Origin: Propionibacterium sp.
GTDB lineage: Bacteria > Actinomycetota > Actinomycetes > Propionibacteriales > Propionibacteriaceae
Reading direction: 5' to 3'
DNA length: 34,395 nucleotides
Assembly: GCA_012839035.1 (NCBI GenBank)
Contig: DUOB01000134.1
Location: forward strand, 1 to 34,395
Shown here: in pieces, positions 24,797 through 32,213 of the stretch
Layout: every line of letters starts with the position of its first letter
How positions within the stretch are numbered: the first letter of the stretch is position 1
The notes under the pieces: generated by a model
What the model saw: only the letters and a program-made list of their open reading frames with translations
What the model was told of the DNA's origin: nothing
Database searches by the model: none
Position numbers and translations under genes: made by a program

Positions 24797-24815
24797 GCGA
24801 CCCGGTTTATCTGCC

Positions 24816-24821
24816 TAGGAT
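24816..24821 (+). promoter_or_regulatory. -10 box for leaderless mtr
   Basis: TAGGAT ends 6 nt before ATG 24828. There is no Shine-Dalgarno in the 43-bp divergent gap. Confidence 0.55.
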
Positions 24822-24827
24822 GACTCC

Positions 24828-26234
24828 ATGGCTTCACCTCTGCCGCACTATGACCTGTGCGTTATCGGTTCCGGATCAGGGAACTCCCTTCTTGATGGAC
24901 GCTTTGCATCGATGAAGGTCGCGTTGGTCGACAAGGGCATCAACGGCGCCTTCGGCGGCACGTGCCTCAATGTGGGCTGCATTCCCACCAAGATGTTTGT
25001 CCGCCCGGCGGACTTGGCGACGGCACACGTCGATGCGGCGCGCGTTGATGTGGCGCTCGCTCCGGGCAAACCGGACTGGCCCGCGATCCGGGACCGGATC
25101 TTCGGGCGGATCGACGCGATCGCACAGTCCGGCAAGGACTGGCGCATCGAGAACGAACACATCACCCTGTTGGAGGGCGAAGCCCGGTTCACCGGAGAGA
25201 AGACGCTCGGGGTGGCCGGCGGCAAGATCACCGCCGACCGTTTCGTCATCGCGTCCGGGTCCCGGCCGCGACCCTTCTCGGTGGAGATCCCGGAAGGGGT
25301 GACGGTGCACACCTCGGACACGGTGATGCGGCTGGAGAAGCTGCCCCGGTCGATGGTGATCGTCGGTGGTGGGTTCATTGCTGCCGAGTTCGCGCATGTC
25401 TTCTCTGCCTATGGCACCCGCGTCACGATCATCAACCGCTCCAACACCCTGCTGAGGCGGGAGGACGAGGACATCGCGCGCCGCTTCACCAAGCTGTTGT
25501 CCCGCCGCATGGCGGTCCGGCTCAATCAGCACTTGGTGCGGTTGGAACCGGATGAGGACGGTCAGATCCTCGTGATCACCTCCGATTCCTCGGGGATCGA
25601 ATACGAGTACGCCGCAGAGGTCGTCCTCAACGCCACTGGTCGCATCCCCAACGGGGACACGATGAACCTGTCCGCTGCAGGCGTGGAGATGGACGAGGAG
25701 GGGCTCGTGGTCGTCGACGAGTTCCAGCGGACCACCGCGGAGGGCATTTTCGCGATTGGAGATGTCTGTTCACCGGCCCAGCTCAAGCATGTCGCCAATC
25801 ATGAGACGCGTGTGGTGCAGCACAACCTGCTGCACCCCGACGACCTGATCAGGTCCAACCACAACGCCATCCCGCACGCGGTGTTCACCCACCCCCAGAT
25901 AGCGTCGGTGGGAGCCACCGAGCAGGAGCTGCGCGAGGCCGGCCGCACCTATGTGTCCGCGATCCAGGACTATGGATCGGTCGCCTATGGCTGGGCGATG
26001 GAGGATCGCGACTCTTTCTGCAAGGTTCTCGCGGATCCGGTGACGGGCCAACTGCTGGGCGCACACATCATCGGGGAGCAGGCGCCGGTGCTGATCCAGC
26101 CGCTGATCCAGGCCATGAGTTTCGGGCTCGGGGTCCAGGACATGGCCCGCGGTCAGTATTGGATCCACCCGGCACTCACCGAGGTGGTTGAGAATGCCCT
26201 GCTGGCACTCACCCTGGATGAGGGGGGCGAATGA
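24828..26234 (+). CDS. mtr: Mycothione reductase
   Basis: A 468-residue FAD/NADPH disulfide reductase that reduces mycothione, the disulfide of the actinobacterial thiol mycothiol, in the cytosol. The FAD loop IGSGSGNS (13-20) with SGNS and the redox site GGTCLNVGCIPTKM (C46, C51) match Mtr more closely than lipoamide dehydrogenase or glutathione reductase. The NAD(P)H loop is IVGGGFIAAEFAHVF. NATGRIPN and AIGDVC are the usual FAD-side motifs. The C-terminal catalytic dyad is H447-E452 in HPALTEVVE. The last four bases (ATGA) overlap the next gene. This gene is a good marker that the host makes mycothiol. Confidence 0.93.
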   Translation: MASPLPHYDLCVIGSGSGNSLLDGRFASMKVALVDKGINGAFGGTCLNVGCIPTKMFVRPADLATAHVDAARVDVALAPGKPDWPAIRDRIFGRIDAIAQSGKDWRIENEHITLLEGEARFTGEKTLGVAGGKITADRFVIASGSRPRPFSVEIPEGVTVHTSDTVMRLEKLPRSMVIVGGGFIAAEFAHVFSAYGTRVTIINRSNTLLRREDEDIARRFTKLLSRRMAVRLNQHLVRLEPDEDGQILVITSDSSGIEYEYAAEVVLNATGRIPNGDTMNLSAAGVEMDEEGLVVVDEFQRTTAEGIFAIGDVCSPAQLKHVANHETRVVQHNLLHPDDLIRSNHNAIPHAVFTHPQIASVGATEQELREAGRTYVSAIQDYGSVAYGWAMEDRDSFCKVLADPVTGQLLGAHIIGEQAPVLIQPLIQAMSFGLGVQDMARGQYWIHPALTEVVENALLALTLDEGGE

Positions 26235-27514
26235 CCCTCCGTCGGGTGTTGCCGGTCCTCACTGCGCTCGTGCTCGGTTTTGCCGGGTGCACCGCACCCT
26301 CCGCGTCCCCGGAGACGCCCGGCCCGACCCCGTCGCCCTCTCCGACCGGGCCGAGCTCGGCCACGCCCACGCCGTCCGCGAGCCCTTCGGCCACGCCGGT
26401 GCCCGAGGGCGAGAGCTGCGCTGTGGTGATCGACCGCCTGACACCGGAGGAGCAGATCGGGCAGCTCTTCATGGTCGGCAAGACCAGCACGGAACCGGTG
26501 ACCGATGACTATCGACAGACGCTGACCGACGCTCACATCGGGAATGTCGTCCTGCTCGGCAACTCCAGGGACGGCGTGATCAGGACCAAGGAGCTGAACG
26601 AGGCGCTGCGTGCAGCCGCAGTCCAGCCCCAGGGCGTCGGGCTCTTCATTGCGGTGGACCAGGAGGGCGGCCAGGTGCAGCGGCTCCAGGGCCCCGGTTT
26701 CGACACCATGCCCGCAGCCCGTGTGCAGGCCAACCGGCCGGTTCCCGAGCTGGAGCGTTCTGCTCACCACTGGGGACAGCAACTCGCCCTCGCGGGAGTG
26801 GATGTCAACCTCACTCCCGTCGCCGACGTCGTGCCCGCTGAACGCGTGGCCGAGAACGCACCGATCGGACAGCTGGAGCGGCAGTACGGCGAGACGGTCG
26901 AGGACGTGTCACCACGGGTCGCGGCCATGGTGCGTGGCATGGCTGAAGCGGGCCTCGCGACCAGCGTCAAACACTTTCCTGGACTGGGGCATGTGACTGG
27001 CAACACGGACTTCAGCGGCAACGTGGTCGACACCTCGGTGGGACGCGATGATCCCGGCCTGGCCGCCTTCATCGAGGGCATCAACGCCGGGGCGGACATG
27101 GTGATGATCGCGACAGCGAGTTATGACCGGATTGATCCGGGAGTCCCGGCTGCCTTCTCCCCAGTGGTGATCGACGGGATGCTCCGAAGTGATTTGGGCT
27201 TCGACGGCGTGGTGATCTCCGACGACCTCGGGGCGGCGCAACAGGTCGCCGACGTGCCGCCGGGTGAACGTGCGGTGCGCTTCCTGGCCGCCGGTGGCGA
27301 CATCGTCATCAACGGGGATCCCCTGCTGCAGGCCGAGATGACGAGGGCGGTGGAGGAGCGGGCTGCGTCCGATCCTGCCTTCGCGGAAGAGATCCGGACC
27401 AAGGTCACGCGCGTGGTGGTGATGAAGGCCAAACACGGTGCAGTGAACTGCCAGCTCGAGCAGCCCGACCAAGCCGAGCAAACCGACCAACCCGAAGGCG
27501 ATCAGCCCGGCTGA
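26231..27514 (+). CDS. Glycoside hydrolase family 3 lipoprotein (NagZ/LpqI-like)
   Basis: A 427-residue exported lipoprotein with a lipobox FAGC (C20) and a low-complexity Pro/Ser/Thr linker (21-60). The GH3 barrel follows: AVDQEGGQVQRL (141-152), KHFPGLGH (247-254) and FDGVVISDDLG with D331 as probable nucleophile. It resembles mycobacterial LpqI, a beta-N-acetylglucosaminidase acting in peptidoglycan recycling. In classical NagZ the KHFPGHG loop continues to a DSH motif whose His is the acid/base; here it reads NTDFSGN, without that His. The C-terminal ~20 residues are Gln/Asp/Pro-rich. The gene overlaps mtr by 4 nt and is probably cotranscribed with it. Confidence 0.88.
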   Translation: MTLRRVLPVLTALVLGFAGCTAPSASPETPGPTPSPSPTGPSSATPTPSASPSATPVPEGESCAVVIDRLTPEEQIGQLFMVGKTSTEPVTDDYRQTLTDAHIGNVVLLGNSRDGVIRTKELNEALRAAAVQPQGVGLFIAVDQEGGQVQRLQGPGFDTMPAARVQANRPVPELERSAHHWGQQLALAGVDVNLTPVADVVPAERVAENAPIGQLERQYGETVEDVSPRVAAMVRGMAEAGLATSVKHFPGLGHVTGNTDFSGNVVDTSVGRDDPGLAAFIEGINAGADMVMIATASYDRIDPGVPAAFSPVVIDGMLRSDLGFDGVVISDDLGAAQQVADVPPGERAVRFLAAGGDIVINGDPLLQAEMTRAVEERAASDPAFAEEIRTKVTRVVVMKAKHGAVNCQLEQPDQAEQTDQPEGDQPG

Positions 27515-27528
27515 CGGGGCCGACCAGG

Positions 27529-28413
27529 TCAACCGACGCGGAGGTCCGCCATCGCCTGCCGGGCGGGAGCCTCCCATTCCGGCGAAACATTGGGGATCGA
27601 GGCGGAATAGATGCTAGAGCGTCCCTCACCGGTGTCCACGATCAGCACCGCGAGCCATTCGCCATCGGTGCGGAGACCCGGAATCCGGAAGGACAGATCG
27701 GTTTCGACCAGCCACGCATCGTGGCCATCCACCTTTATGGCCTCGTTCACCGTGTCCTTGCGGGTGACCTTCGCATCGCCGTAGAAGCCGCCGATGATGC
27801 ACGTCGTGACGATGGCAGCGCCGTCCTCGGGGTTGAAAAACCCATCACCGGCGCGCAATTCACCGATCATCACGGACGCGACCCAGCCCTGTTCCAGGCC
27901 GTTGACCTCATAGCCGTCCACGAGGATGTCCTGCTTGGCGGCGTTGAAACCGAACGGAATCCGCACTTCCTGTGAAGGACTGCTCCAAGGGGGCGGCAAC
28001 TCGGGATAGGACAGCAGCCCGCCATAGACCCGCCCGTCACGTGCCGCGATCTCCGTCGGCGGCTGCAGATCGAGATCCGGACAGATGACCTGGTCGCCGC
28101 CCCGGGTTCCCTGATTGCTGCCGTTCCCGAGCACTTCGCCACGAGTGATGCCCCGGACGATGAATCCGACGACCACCACCAGCACCACGACGATCACGGA
28201 GGCTGCGACGAGCCAGCCGCGACCTCGGGACGGACCCGGCGTACTCCCTGGTGACGTGGCAGCCCCAGCATCGGCTTGTCCGGGGGCGAGTGTGGGTGCC
28301 GGCGGTGGCGCCTGCGGATTGGGGGACACGGCAGCCGACCAGGCACTTCCATCCCAATAGCGGAACATGCCCGACTGACCGCCGGGATCCGGATACCACC
28401 CTGCTTTGCTCAC
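27529..28413 (-). CDS. DUF2510 domain membrane-anchored protein
   Basis: A 294-residue protein. Residues 4-28 are the DUF2510 motif, GWYPDPGG...RYWDGSAWS, a short tryptophan-rich module found at the N-terminus of many actinobacterial membrane proteins. A Pro/Ala/Gly-rich linker (29-66) and a single membrane helix (about 68-90, WLVAASVIVVVLVVVVGFIV) follow. The remaining ~200 residues are extracytoplasmic and match no domain I recognise; they contain C110 and one more Cys (in TTCIIGG), which could form a disulfide. The topology is N-terminus inside. The GTG start lies 6 nt after TAGGAT, so it is leaderless. It ends 14 bp from the convergent GH3 gene. Function unknown. Confidence 0.82.
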   Translation of the reverse strand: MSKAGWYPDPGGQSGMFRYWDGSAWSAAVSPNPQAPPPAPTLAPGQADAGAATSPGSTPGPSRGRGWLVAASVIVVVLVVVVGFIVRGITRGEVLGNGSNQGTRGGDQVICPDLDLQPPTEIAARDGRVYGGLLSYPELPPPWSSPSQEVRIPFGFNAAKQDILVDGYEVNGLEQGWVASVMIGELRAGDGFFNPEDGAAIVTTCIIGGFYGDAKVTRKDTVNEAIKVDGHDAWLVETDLSFRIPGLRTDGEWLAVLIVDTGEGRSSIYSASIPNVSPEWEAPARQAMADLRVG

Positions 28414-28419
28414 ATCGCC

Positions 28420-28425
28420 ATCCTA
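28420..28425 (-). promoter_or_regulatory. -10 box for leaderless DUF2510 gene
   Basis: TAGGAT on the minus strand, followed by 6 nt and GTG 28413. The same hexamer and spacing occur at mtr. Confidence 0.5.
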
Positions 28426-28448
28426 GGAAGGCAACAAGGCCACGGACA

Positions 28449-29549
28449 TCAGCCCAGCTGTGCGATTGCGTCCCGGAGCGGCTCGCGGGCATCCTCCGGC
28501 AGTGGCGTATACCCCAGTTCGCCCAGCGCCTCCTGCTGCGGATCGGAGGCCAGGAACCCCAAAAAGTCCTTGAGCAGCAGGGTCTTGGCGCGAGGGGTGA
28601 GTCCGGTGGTGCAGATGACCTGATAGCTGACGACCTGCAACGGGTACGCCCCAGCGGCGTCCGACACATAGTTCGGAATCAGCCGAAGTTGGTCGTCGTT
28701 CTCGGACAGCTCAGCTTCGGCCAGGCCTGCAACGGCTGATTCAGCGGTGAGCTCGACCGGGCCGTTGCCACTGTCCAGGCGTGCCACGGAGAGGCCGTTG
28801 TCCCGAGCAGCGGAGAACTCCACATAGCCGATGGTGTGGGGCGTACCCCGCAGCACGGCCAGGAGGTCGGAACGACCAAGCTCTTCACCGGTGCCGCTCC
28901 ACTCCTCGCCGACCTTGTCGGCGGGCCACGCGTCATGCTCGGCGAGATAGCGTGTCAACCCGGCGGTGAGTCCGCTGGGATCCTCGCGGGCAACCACGCG
29001 AATCGCCGCATCGGGCAGGGACACGGAGGGATTGAGATCGACCAGTGCCGGGTCGTTCCAGCGCGTGATCCGGCCATCGAAGATGCCACCGGCCACGGGC
29101 GCGGACAGCGCAATCTCGTCTACCCCCGGCAGATTGACGACCAGGGCCACAGGAGTCGCCACCAGCGGCAGGCTCAGCGCTTGGCCGGCGGTGCAGCGCT
29201 CACTGCCCGCGGATTCCTGAGTGGGGGAGAGGGGTTCCTCGGAGCCGGCCCAGTCCGCGGTCCCCGCCAGGAAGGTCTCGACGCCCTCGGCCGAGGACGT
29301 TGCGTTGTAGTGGATGGACGACCTCTCGTCACACACCGCCATGTAGGTCGCGGCGACATGATCGATCGCATTGTGTTGTGTCGTGGAGCCGGCTCCTTTC
29401 AGCTCACCGCTCGGGCAGCGAGCAGGGCCGAAGGTTTCCGTGTCCTCCGTGAGATTGGTCTGGGCAGTTCCACAACCCATCACCAGCGCGAGTCCAGCGG
29501 CTACGGCCAACAGCGACGCAGCTCGTTTGCTGCGGCGGCGAATCGTCAT
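28449..29549 (-). CDS. PstS-like phosphate-binding lipoprotein, altered ligands
   Basis: A 366-residue exported lipoprotein (lipobox VMGC, C26) with the periplasmic-binding fold of PstS. GAGSTTQHNAID (52-63), YNATSSAEGVETFLAGTADWAGSEEPLS (81-108, split motif) and PVALVVNLPGV... RITRWNDPA are clear family segments. Two phosphate ligands of E. coli PstS differ: Asp56 (SDAPL) is E104 in SEEPL, and Thr141 (SGT) is L194 in PSGL. R188 and S192 remain. Four cysteines (45, 73, 119, 313) match those of the second PstS-like protein. ATG 29549 follows GGAGGAG; a longer in-frame start at 29630 lacks a ribosome site and would precede the signal peptide. Phosphate binding is likely but not certain. Confidence 0.85.
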   Translation of the reverse strand: MTIRRRSKRAASLLAVAAGLALVMGCGTAQTNLTEDTETFGPARCPSGELKGAGSTTQHNAIDHVAATYMAVCDERSSIHYNATSSAEGVETFLAGTADWAGSEEPLSPTQESAGSERCTAGQALSLPLVATPVALVVNLPGVDEIALSAPVAGGIFDGRITRWNDPALVDLNPSVSLPDAAIRVVAREDPSGLTAGLTRYLAEHDAWPADKVGEEWSGTGEELGRSDLLAVLRGTPHTIGYVEFSAARDNGLSVARLDSGNGPVELTAESAVAGLAEAELSENDDQLRLIPNYVSDAAGAYPLQVVSYQVICTTGLTPRAKTLLLKDFLGFLASDPQQEALGELGYTPLPEDAREPLRDAIAQLG

Positions 29550-29572
29550 CAGGCTCCTCCGTGCGCTCTGCT

Positions 29573-29588
29573 GCCACCGGGAGGTGGC
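29573..29588. promoter_or_regulatory. Hairpin in the divergent region upstream of the PstS-like gene
   Basis: GCCACC (29573-29578), GGGA loop, GGTGGC (29583-29588) is a 6-bp perfect stem. It lies 24 bp upstream of the PstS-like start on the minus strand and 75 bp upstream of the DoxX-like start. I saw no clear PhoP/PhoB-type direct repeats in the region. Confidence 0.3.
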
Positions 29589-29662
29589 GGACAGACGTGT
29601 TGTCGCTGCCGGATAGGGTGGCGACGACATTCAACCATCATCACACCATCAAGGATCCGCAT

Positions 29663-30124
29663 ATGAAGCTCAGTCACCTGCCCATTCGTCTCGCTGCCGG
29701 TGCGTTCTTCCTGAACTCCGGCGTGTCCAAGCTGGGCATGGGCGAAGAACAAGCCGCCGGCATGAAACAGATGGGAGCAGCAGGGGTTCCGCTGCTGGAG
29801 CAGGTGGACGACAAGACGTTCGCCAAGGCACTGCCCATCGGTGAGATCGCCATCGGCGGCGCACTGCTCGTGCCGTTCGTGCCGTCGTTCCTCGCCGGTG
29901 CGGGCCTCACGGCATTCAGCGCCGGTCTGGTGAACATGTATCTGCGCACCCCGGGCATGACTCAGGAAGACGGCTTCCGTCCCACCGAGCAGGGCATCGG
30001 CCTGGCCAAGGACGTCGCATTCCTCGGCATCGGGGCAACTCTGGTGCTGGACTCGTTGTTCGGGCGCAAGCGCCGCGCCAAGTCCAAGCGCCGGAGCCGG
30101 GCCAAGGACGTGGCAGAGGCCTGA
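29663..30124 (+). CDS. Small DoxX-like membrane protein
   Basis: A 153-residue membrane protein with about three to four hydrophobic segments (residues ~5-20, 57-80, 82-97 and 120-135). IRLAAGAFFLNSGVSKLG at the N-terminus is typical of DoxX-like proteins. The C-terminal ~20 residues are strongly basic (GRKRRAKSKRRSRAKD) and probably cytosolic. ATG 29663 follows AAGGA with 7 nt spacing; an earlier in-frame ATG at 29561 has no support. It is the only plus-strand gene after GH3 and lies between two PstS-like genes, convergent with the second by 7 bp. The function and the substrate of this group are unknown; DoxX is a name of convenience here. Confidence 0.68.
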   Translation: MKLSHLPIRLAAGAFFLNSGVSKLGMGEEQAAGMKQMGAAGVPLLEQVDDKTFAKALPIGEIAIGGALLVPFVPSFLAGAGLTAFSAGLVNMYLRTPGMTQEDGFRPTEQGIGLAKDVAFLGIGATLVLDSLFGRKRRAKSKRRSRAKDVAEA

Positions 30125-30131
30125 GAAGCGG

Positions 30132-31337
30132 TCAGGTCAGGGCGTCGGCCGCGGCGCGGACCCGGTCGCGGACGGCAGCGGACAGGGGGAAACGGCCGGC
30201 GTCGGTGAATTCCTCCTGACCCTGGTCGGAGACGAGATAGGTGAGCCAGTCCCGTTCCAGGGGTGCGAGATCGGAGCGCTGCCCCGCGGAGCACACGACC
30301 TGATAGCTGACTCGAGCGACCGGCCAGGCGTCCTCGATCACCTCCTGACCGGCGACCAGCACCAAGTCGTGGTCCTCGCCCTCCGGCTGGAGTGACTCGA
30401 TGCCGCGCTGCGCGGTCTCCATGGTCAATGCGACGTCGGAGTCCAGCCTCAGCCGCAACAAGCTTGGTTGGGCGGATGCCTCTTCGTCGGCAGGCTCCCC
30501 GTCGGGGGACTGTGCGGGGCTGGGCTGGGCAGTGGGTGTGGGGGTCTCCGCTGCTGGCGTGGGGGTCGGAGTGGGTGAGCCCACCGGCTCGGGGAGTTCG
30601 GACTGTTCCACATAGCCGATGCCGTTCGGTGTGGCAGCCACGGCATCGAAAATCTCCTGGGCGCTCCCGCGGGCCTGTCCGGCACCGCGCCAGGACGGCG
30701 TACCCCCCACCGGCCACGCCTCCGGTGCAACCCGGTTCAGATAATCTCCCAGGGCCTGGGTTGACCCGCTGCGGCCCGAACGGAAGAAGACCTCGATGCG
30801 TTCGTCGGGCAGGAGTGCTTCCGGATTGTCGGCGGCGATTTCGGCATCGTCCCAGTGGGTGATCGCGCCGGAGAACACCTTGGCGAGGGTCGCCGGACGC
30901 AACACCAAGTCGTCAGCCCCGTCAACGCGATAGACCACCGCGATCGGATCGGCGGCGACCGGGAGATGCCAGGCAGGGTGTTGCAGGCAGCGGACTTCGG
31001 CCTGGCGCAGATTCTCCTCGCTCAGGGGGAGATCGGTTCCGGCGATGTGGACGAGACCGTTGACGAAGCTGGTGGTGCCCCCGTCCCGGGCCGAGCCCAC
31101 GGTCAACCGGGCGCGGTTCTCGCACGAGGCGCTGTAATCCACGGCCTGTGCCTCGAGGAGAGGCTGATCGTTCGGGGTGGTCTCGATGAGGAGGTCACCG
31201 GGGGGACAGGGACCCGCAGGAGTCGCCGTGGGGGAGGGGGGAGGGGGCGGTCCCTCCGGCTGAGAGGATTGGCAGGCGGTGAGCGCGAGCGCGGCCACGA
31301 GTACGCCGGCCGCCGCCCGGAAACAACGGAACGGCAT
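30132..31337 (-). CDS. Second, divergent PstS-like lipoprotein with a Pro/Thr-rich insert
   Basis: A 401-residue exported lipoprotein (lipobox LTAC, C22) with a Pro/Ser/Thr linker (26-42). The PstS fold is visible in AGTDLPLSEENL (99-110; D102 matches E. coli Asp56), PIAVVYRVDGADDLVL, AITHWDDAEI and VFFRSGRSGSTQ (R186, S190, S192 for Arg135, Ser139, Thr141). The GAGATF loop at the N-terminus of PstS is not recognisable (IETTPNDQP instead). Residues 249-292 are a low-complexity Pro/Thr/Ala/Gln and acidic insert. Cysteines 44, 72, 117 and 349 match the other paralogue. I chose ATG 31337, 6 nt after TAGACT; two GTG codons directly upstream would add two residues. It follows pstB by 72 bp. Confidence 0.8.
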   Translation of the reverse strand: MPFRCFRAAAGVLVAALALTACQSSQPEGPPPPPSPTATPAGPCPPGDLLIETTPNDQPLLEAQAVDYSASCENRARLTVGSARDGGTTSFVNGLVHIAGTDLPLSEENLRQAEVRCLQHPAWHLPVAADPIAVVYRVDGADDLVLRPATLAKVFSGAITHWDDAEIAADNPEALLPDERIEVFFRSGRSGSTQALGDYLNRVAPEAWPVGGTPSWRGAGQARGSAQEIFDAVAATPNGIGYVEQSELPEPVGSPTPTPTPAAETPTPTAQPSPAQSPDGEPADEEASAQPSLLRLRLDSDVALTMETAQRGIESLQPEGEDHDLVLVAGQEVIEDAWPVARVSYQVVCSAGQRSDLAPLERDWLTYLVSDQGQEEFTDAGRFPLSAAVRDRVRAAADALT

Positions 31338-31372
31338 CACCACAGTCTAGGACTGCGATGATGCCGTTCGGT
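31326..31372. repeat. Inverted repeat spanning a PstS-like gene start
   Basis: The left arm is 31326-31339 and the right arm 31359-31372. They match at 13 of 14 positions, with the inner 11 bp perfect (GAACGGCATCA / TGATGCCGTTC), separated by 19 bp. The left arm contains the start codon of the PstS-like gene and the spacer contains its -10 box. In a readthrough transcript from pstB it could form a hairpin that hides the start; as DNA it could be an operator. Confidence 0.55.
31344..31349 (-). promoter_or_regulatory. -10 box for leaderless PstS-like gene
   Basis: TAGACT on the minus strand, 6 nt before ATG 31337 and inside the inverted repeat described at 31326-31372. Confidence 0.5.
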
Positions 31373-31409
31373 GTAACGAACGCTGAGCGTCGTGATCTGT
31401 CTTGCCGGC

Positions 31410-32189
31410 TCAGCCGAAGCGACCGGAGATGTAGTTCTCGGTGTCCTGCTGGGACGGATTCGAGAAGATCGTCTCGGTGCGGTCGAACTCGATCAGCTTG
31501 CCCGGCTTGCCGGTGCCCTCGATGTTGAAGAAGCCGGTCTTGTCGGAGACGCGAGCGGCCTGCTGCATGTTGTGGGTCACGATGACCACGGTGTAGTTCT
31601 GCTTCAGCTCCTGGATCAGATCCTCGATCGCGAGGGTCGAGATCGGGTCGAGCGCCGAGCAGGGCTCGTCCATGAGCAGCACCTCGGGCTTCACGGCGAT
31701 CGCGCGGGCGATGCACAGGCGCTGCTGCTGGCCACCGGACAGACCGCCACCTGGGCGGTCGAGCCGGTCCTTGACCTCTTCCCACAGGTTCGCGCCGCGC
31801 AGGGACTGTTCGACGAGATCCTGCTGCTCCGAGCGCGGCATGCGCTTGGAGTTGAGCTTGACGCCCGCCAGCACGTTGTCCGCGATCGTCATGGTCGGGA
31901 AGGGGTTCGGCTGCTGGAACACCATGCCGATGTGACGACGAACGCGCACCGGGTCCACGTTCTTGGCATAGAGGTTGTGGCCGTCGAGCAGCACCTCGCC
32001 GTCCACCCAGGCACCCGGGGTGATCTCGTGCATGCGGTCGAGGCTGCGCAGCACGGTCGACTTGCCGCAGCCCGACGGACCGATGAAGGCAGTGACCGCG
32101 TTGGGCTCGATGAGCATGTTGACGCTCTCGACGGCCTTGAACTTCCCGTAATAAATCGAGAGGTCCTTGAGCTCAAGCTGCTTTCCCAT
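31410..32189 (-). CDS. pstB: Phosphate ABC transporter ATP-binding protein PstB
   Basis: A 259-residue ABC ATPase that powers phosphate import at the inner face of the membrane. Walker A is GPSGCGKST (about 38-46), Q-loop VFQQPNPFP, signature LSGGQQQR, Walker [14 protein letters not shown] and the switch His in [22 protein letters not shown] and [22 protein letters not shown] are typical of PstB rather than other ABC ATPases. AGGAGA lies 5 nt before ATG 32189. It follows pstA by 24 nt. No phoU is seen after it; a PstS-like gene follows instead. Confidence 0.97.
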   Translation of the reverse strand: MGKQLELKDLSIYYGKFKAVESVNMLIEPNAVTAFIGPSGCGKSTVLRSLDRMHEITPGAWVDGEVLLDGHNLYAKNVDPVRVRRHIGMVFQQPNPFPTMTIADNVLAGVKLNSKRMPRSEQQDLVEQSLRGANLWEEVKDRLDRPGGGLSGGQQQRLCIARAIAVKPEVLLMDEPCSALDPISTLAIEDLIQELKQNYTVVIVTHNMQQAARVSDKTGFFNIEGTGKPGKLIEFDRTETIFSNPSQQDTENYISGRFG

Positions 32190-32213
32190 GTTCTCTCCTG
32201 ATTTCTTCCGGGA

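Noticed and set aside
29550..29662. A PhoP/PhoB box upstream of the PstS-like gene
   Set aside because: I looked for direct repeats like GTTCACC in 11-bp spacing here and in 34328-34395 and did not find any convincing pair.
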